Positions 61,130 to 64,000 of a stretch of DNA of 64,000 nt are shown piece after piece. Position numbers and translations under genes: made by a program. The first letter of the stretch is position 1, and each line of letters starts with the position of its first letter. This stretch comes from Sulfurimicrobium sp963741495 (lineage in GTDB: Bacteria; Pseudomonadota; Gammaproteobacteria; Burkholderiales; Sulfuricellaceae). Below the pieces are notes generated by a model. That model did no database searches and was not told the DNA's origin. It worked only from the letters and a program-made list of their open reading frames with translations. The stretch is from assembly GCA_963741495.1 (NCBI GenBank), contig CAVUID010000013.1, positions 62,001 to 126,000 of the forward strand. Direction: 5' to 3'.

Positions 61130-62729
61130 ATGTTTGATTTCAAGGGGTTGATCAACGCCCTTTTTCGCAAGGGCAGCGACGACCCCGTTGGCGATCTCAA
61201 GTCCGCCACCATCTGGGTGCAGGAGTTGCCACAGAATGACATTCACCAGGCGCAGCAGGAGATCGTCAAAGCGCTGGGCGGCCTCAACCGCAATCAAGGC
61301 GCCTCGCTCAAGGAGCGTATCAGGGTCCTGCTCTATCTGGACGACAAAGCCAGGTCCCTTCAGGAGACCCTGTGCCACGAATACCTTGCCGCAAGCGACG
61401 ACACTGACAGTGCCGCACGCCAACAGCTTCCCACCATTCTGCAGTTCTGGGAGGAAATGGGGACGGCTTATGAGCATTGCATCCGTAGCTTTGCAAAAAA
61501 CCCTGGCAACGCAAAAATTCGCGAACAATTGCCGCTGCTGACTGCCAAGGCGCTGCATTTTCATGCCATGCAGGCGAAATGGAGTCATCTCCGCTATCTG
61601 CCGGTCGAGACGCATGTCTGGCGCCGCCTGCACCGGCTATACCAGTTTGCCGAACAGGAAAAGATAGATCGCATTCCGGTGCAACTGGACCCGCAAAAGG
61701 ACGACACCACTTGCACCAGCGAATATCTGCAACCGATGATGCTGCTTTTGGCCAACCCCGCCAGCCTGCGCCCGGCGCAAATCGAAAGTGTTGATCTATG
61801 GCTCGACAGCTGGGCAAAAAGCCTGGTGATCGAGGCCGATTTCCGCCCTCACCGCCAGCTCTATGCTGTCAACCTGGGCGACACCAAGCCGGCCAGAAAG
61901 CTGCGCCGCAACATGCTGGGAGAAAAATACCGCTACTGGGGCATCGGACTGATGCTGGTAGCTATCACAAAAATCGTGGAACAGCTCAAGCGAGGGGAGC
62001 TGCCCGCCCGGCTCAAACTGGGCGAGAATTGCCGTCTGCCCGTCCTGCCTCGACCTGATTGAAGAAGTCAGCGAACGCTGGTCGGGCCAGTCCACCACGC
62101 GCAAGCATGCCAGGGTAACGGCCGAAAAATCCCTGCTGGTGATGCAGGATTTCAGCAATATCGTGGCATATCTGCAGGGCGGCAAGAACAGCGGCGTCGC
62201 CGCAACTTTCAGCATCGAGAGCACAAATGCCCAACCCTCGCTCAAGCCGAGCGGCGAACCCGAATTGTTCGAATCGGGGGCGCAGCAATGGCAGGTAGAG
62301 AATGAATCCCTGAGCGGTTATGGCGTCACTTTCACGCGCAGCGGCAAGGGGCAGCTAAAAATCGGTACGCTGGTAGGCCTCAAGGCAAACACGGGCAAGA
62401 GCATTGCCATCGGTATCGTACGTCGCATCAGCAACGAACCGCCACACAAGGTACAAGCAGGTATCCAGACCCTGAGTCAGACAGCCATCATTGTCGAACT
62501 CCACCCTCTACCCGGCGAGCAGGGCATGTCAGGCCCCGCCATCTACTTGCCTGAACTGCCAAAACTGGCACTGGGGCGCAGCCTGCTGCTTCCCGCTTCA
62601 GCGCATGCGCCGGCCAGGCTGGTTCAACTCAAGGCGCAAGGAAAAAGCTACACCATTCGCCTGCATGCGGCAGTTGAACACGGCCCGGATTATGTCCAGG
62701 CAGGGTTTGATGTGGTTGCCAAAAACTGA
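61130..62729 (+). CDS. Unknown protein with possible C-terminal PilZ-like domain, one apparent frameshift
   Basis: A helical region of about 300 residues (QELPQNDIHQAQQEIVKALG, LRYLPVETHVWRRLHRLYQF) ends early at 62062 in PRPD. Without one base near 62040 it continues as LPSCLDLIEEVSERW, then to a beta-rich domain (GYGVTFTRSGKGQLKIGTLV, SIAIGIVRRISN) ending at 62729. Corrected length is 532 residues. The C-terminal part has a PilZ-like look, and related proteins in the class are annotated as cyclic-di-GMP binding, but the RxxxR and DxSxxG motifs are not clearly seen. No signal peptide. Confidence 0.6.
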
Positions 62730-63418
62730 TGGAAGCGCTTGAAATTGCCACCGGCGCCAACCCCTCCAGTGCTGTCATCTGGCTGCACGGTTTGGGTGCG
62801 GACGGGCACGACTTTGCCCCCATCGTACCGGAGCTGGGTCTGCCTGTCGGAATGGAAGTGCGTTTCATCTTTCCGCATGCACCGCTGCTGCCTGTCACCA
62901 TCAATAACGGCCATGTCATGCCCGCCTGGTATGACGTCAGAAGCCAGGATCTGCGCCAGATCGAAGACGAGACCGGGATCCGCGCCTCGCAGCAGCGAGT
63001 GGAGGCACTGATCCGGCGTGAAGAAGCGCGTGGCATTCCTGCCGCGCGCATCGTGCTGGCCGGCTTTTCCCAGGGCGGCGCCGTCGCGCTTCATACCGGG
63101 CTGCGCCATGCCGAGCCCCTGGCTGGGGTGCTGGCACTTTCCACCTATTTACCGCTGCCGCACACGCTGGCTTCTGAAGCCAGTATGGCCAATAGCGGAA
63201 TACCGATTTTGATGGCGCATGGTTCAGCAGACAACGTCATTCCCATTGCCCAAGGCCTTGCCTCGCGCGATTGGCTGGAAAAAAGCGGCCATGCCATACA
63301 GTGGCAGGCGTACCCGATGGCCCATTCCGTGTGTCAGGAAGAAATCACGGATATCGGTCGGTGGCTGGCTCAGGTATTGACGGCAGAGCCGCACACAAGG
63401 GGAAAAACCGCCGTCTAG
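62729..63418 (+). CDS. Carboxylesterase/phospholipase-like hydrolase
   Basis: The 229-residue alpha/beta hydrolase has WLHGLGADGHDF, the nucleophile motif GFSQGGAV, an Asp in HGSADNVIP and a catalytic His in PMAHSVCQEE. It hydrolyses short-chain esters. ATG overlaps the upstream TGA. The stop TAG (63416-63418) is supplied by palindromic element 3. Confidence 0.9.
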   Translation: MEALEIATGANPSSAVIWLHGLGADGHDFAPIVPELGLPVGMEVRFIFPHAPLLPVTINNGHVMPAWYDVRSQDLRQIEDETGIRASQQRVEALIRREEARGIPAARIVLAGFSQGGAVALHTGLRHAEPLAGVLALSTYLPLPHTLASEASMANSGIPILMAHGSADNVIPIAQGLASRDWLEKSGHAIQWQAYPMAHSVCQEEITDIGRWLAQVLTAEPHTRGKTAV

Positions 63419-63581
63419 TGGTCTGCTTCCGAAATAGAGGGACAAAATGAAACGGATGGATTTTGTCGCGTGACAAGGCGCGAGGAGGCGACATAGCAAG
63501 CTCTATGGCAACGACGAGCAACGCCGCCACGTGGCAAAAGACGCCGTTTCATGTCTCGATATTTCGGAAGCAGACCACTAG
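63415..63581. repeat. Nested palindromic element 3
   Basis: This 167-base element has perfect 21-base inverted ends: 63415-63435, starting CTAGTGGTCTGCTTCC, and its mirror at 63561-63581. Inside, ATGAAACGG and CCGTTTCAT form a second arm. The centre is ACAAGGCGCGAGGAGGCG, a CATAG/CTATG hairpin and CGACGAGCAACGCCGCC, the core shared with elements 1 and 2. It fills the whole space between two converging genes and overlaps both by a stop codon. Confidence 0.9.
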
Positions 63582-64000
63582 CTTGACCGGATTTGCAGCA
63601 ACGCCTCAACCGCAGCCAGCACACGCTCAACCGGGATTACTTCCAGACATTCGCTGCGCTTGCTGCCGCCGCAACCATCGTTGCCGCACGGGCGGCAAAT
63701 ATGAGCCGAAGTCAGAATGCGATGCGACACGCACCACGGCCCCCATTCGAGATCGCCGCTGGGGCCGAACAGGACAGCCACCGGTGTTTGCATCGCCGCT
63801 GCAATGTGCATGGGCGCCGAATCCACCCCGACAAATACCTTGGCCATCCCCGTCAGCGCGGCCAGTTGCTTCAGGCTCAACTGGCCGGAAAAGTCCACCA
63901 CAGGTCGCTCAAGCGGTGCCAGCATCTCCCGCACCAGCGCCTGTTCGGCCATATCCGGGGCTGCCGTGACCACGATCTGATGCCCCCGGTCTTGCAGCGA
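63578..64000 (-). CDS. Glycosyltransferase family 9 (heptosyltransferase), C-terminal part
   Basis: The frame is open to the right edge, with about 140 residues visible. SGQLSLKQLAALTGMAKVFV and VGVDSAPMHIAAAMQTPVAV are the GT9 sugar-nucleotide binding block, followed by LFGPSGDLEWGPW. The family adds heptose to the LPS inner core. The heptosyltransferase III/RfaQ type is likely. The CRPCGNDGCGGSKRSECLEV cysteine stretch near the end is typical. The TAG stop lies inside element 3. Confidence 0.85.
   Translation of the reverse strand, partial: SLQDRGHQIVVTAAPDMAEQALVREMLAPLERPVVDFSGQLSLKQLAALTGMAKVFVGVDSAPMHIAAAMQTPVAVLFGPSGDLEWGPWCVSHRILTSAHICRPCGNDGCGGSKRSECLEVIPVERVLAAVEALLQIRSS

Overview
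The window reads as a chromosome segment of a betaproteobacterial sulfur oxidiser of the Sulfuricella/Thiobacillus/Sulfuritalea kind (Nitrosomonadales in the broad sense). Two things point there. The first is a complete oxidative-type dsr cluster with dsrEFH and dsrL, plus rhd-tusA-dsrE2. The second is a betaproteobacterial housekeeping order: kdsD-kdsC-lptCAB-rpoN-hpf-ptsN-hprK-rapZ and lpxC/DUF721/M23/secA. No rRNA, tRNA, CRISPR array or transposase gene was seen.

Layout. 1-1.66 kb: the end of a DmsC-type membrane anchor (probably soeC of the cytoplasmic sulfite dehydrogenase), then rhd-tusA-dsrE2, a sulfane-sulfur relay. 1.8-5.9 kb: RND efflux pair. 6-8.9 kb: orphan membrane histidine kinase, a nested palindromic element, and a sigma-54-type promoter before a type IV pilin-like gene. 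8.9-20.6 kb: Kef-type antiporter, the LPS precursor/transport block, rpoN, nitrogen-PTS genes and ubiX. 20.6-22.1 kb: small conserved genes. 22.1-36.6 kb (minus strand): dsrABEFHCMKLJOPNR followed by a dihydrolipoamide dehydrogenase-like gene. 36.6-39.1 kb (plus strand, divergent): a small unknown gene, a Cas6/Cmx6-like protein, a DsrC paralogue without its redox cysteines, and an SseA-type sulfurtransferase. 39.1-64 kb: a second palindromic element, then birA-coaX, a PfkB kinase, acyltransferase, apaH, NfeD/stomatin, a CZB chemoreceptor, GTPase, Sui1, solo HicA-like gene, Atm1-type ABC exporter, norEF-like pair, rep, cytochrome c5, lpxC, secA, mog, an unknown two-part protein, a carboxylesterase, a third palindromic element and a partial heptosyltransferase.

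How the genes work together. Persulfide sulfur is passed by Rhd, TusA and DsrE2 (and by DsrEFH) to DsrC. DsrAB, with DsrL as electron partner, oxidises it to sulfite. DsrMKJOP handles the DsrC trisulfide/disulfide and quinone electrons, and sulfite could then be oxidised by a SoeABC-like enzyme whose end lies at the left edge. DsrN makes the sirohaem amide form.

Two cross-cutting observations stand out. First, three long nested palindromes (7.7, 39.1 and 63.4 kb) have different ends but share one structured core; the last one donates the stop codons of both flanking genes. Second, six apparent frameshifts in five conserved genes are all single-base insertions, which points to insertion-type sequencing error rather than gene decay.
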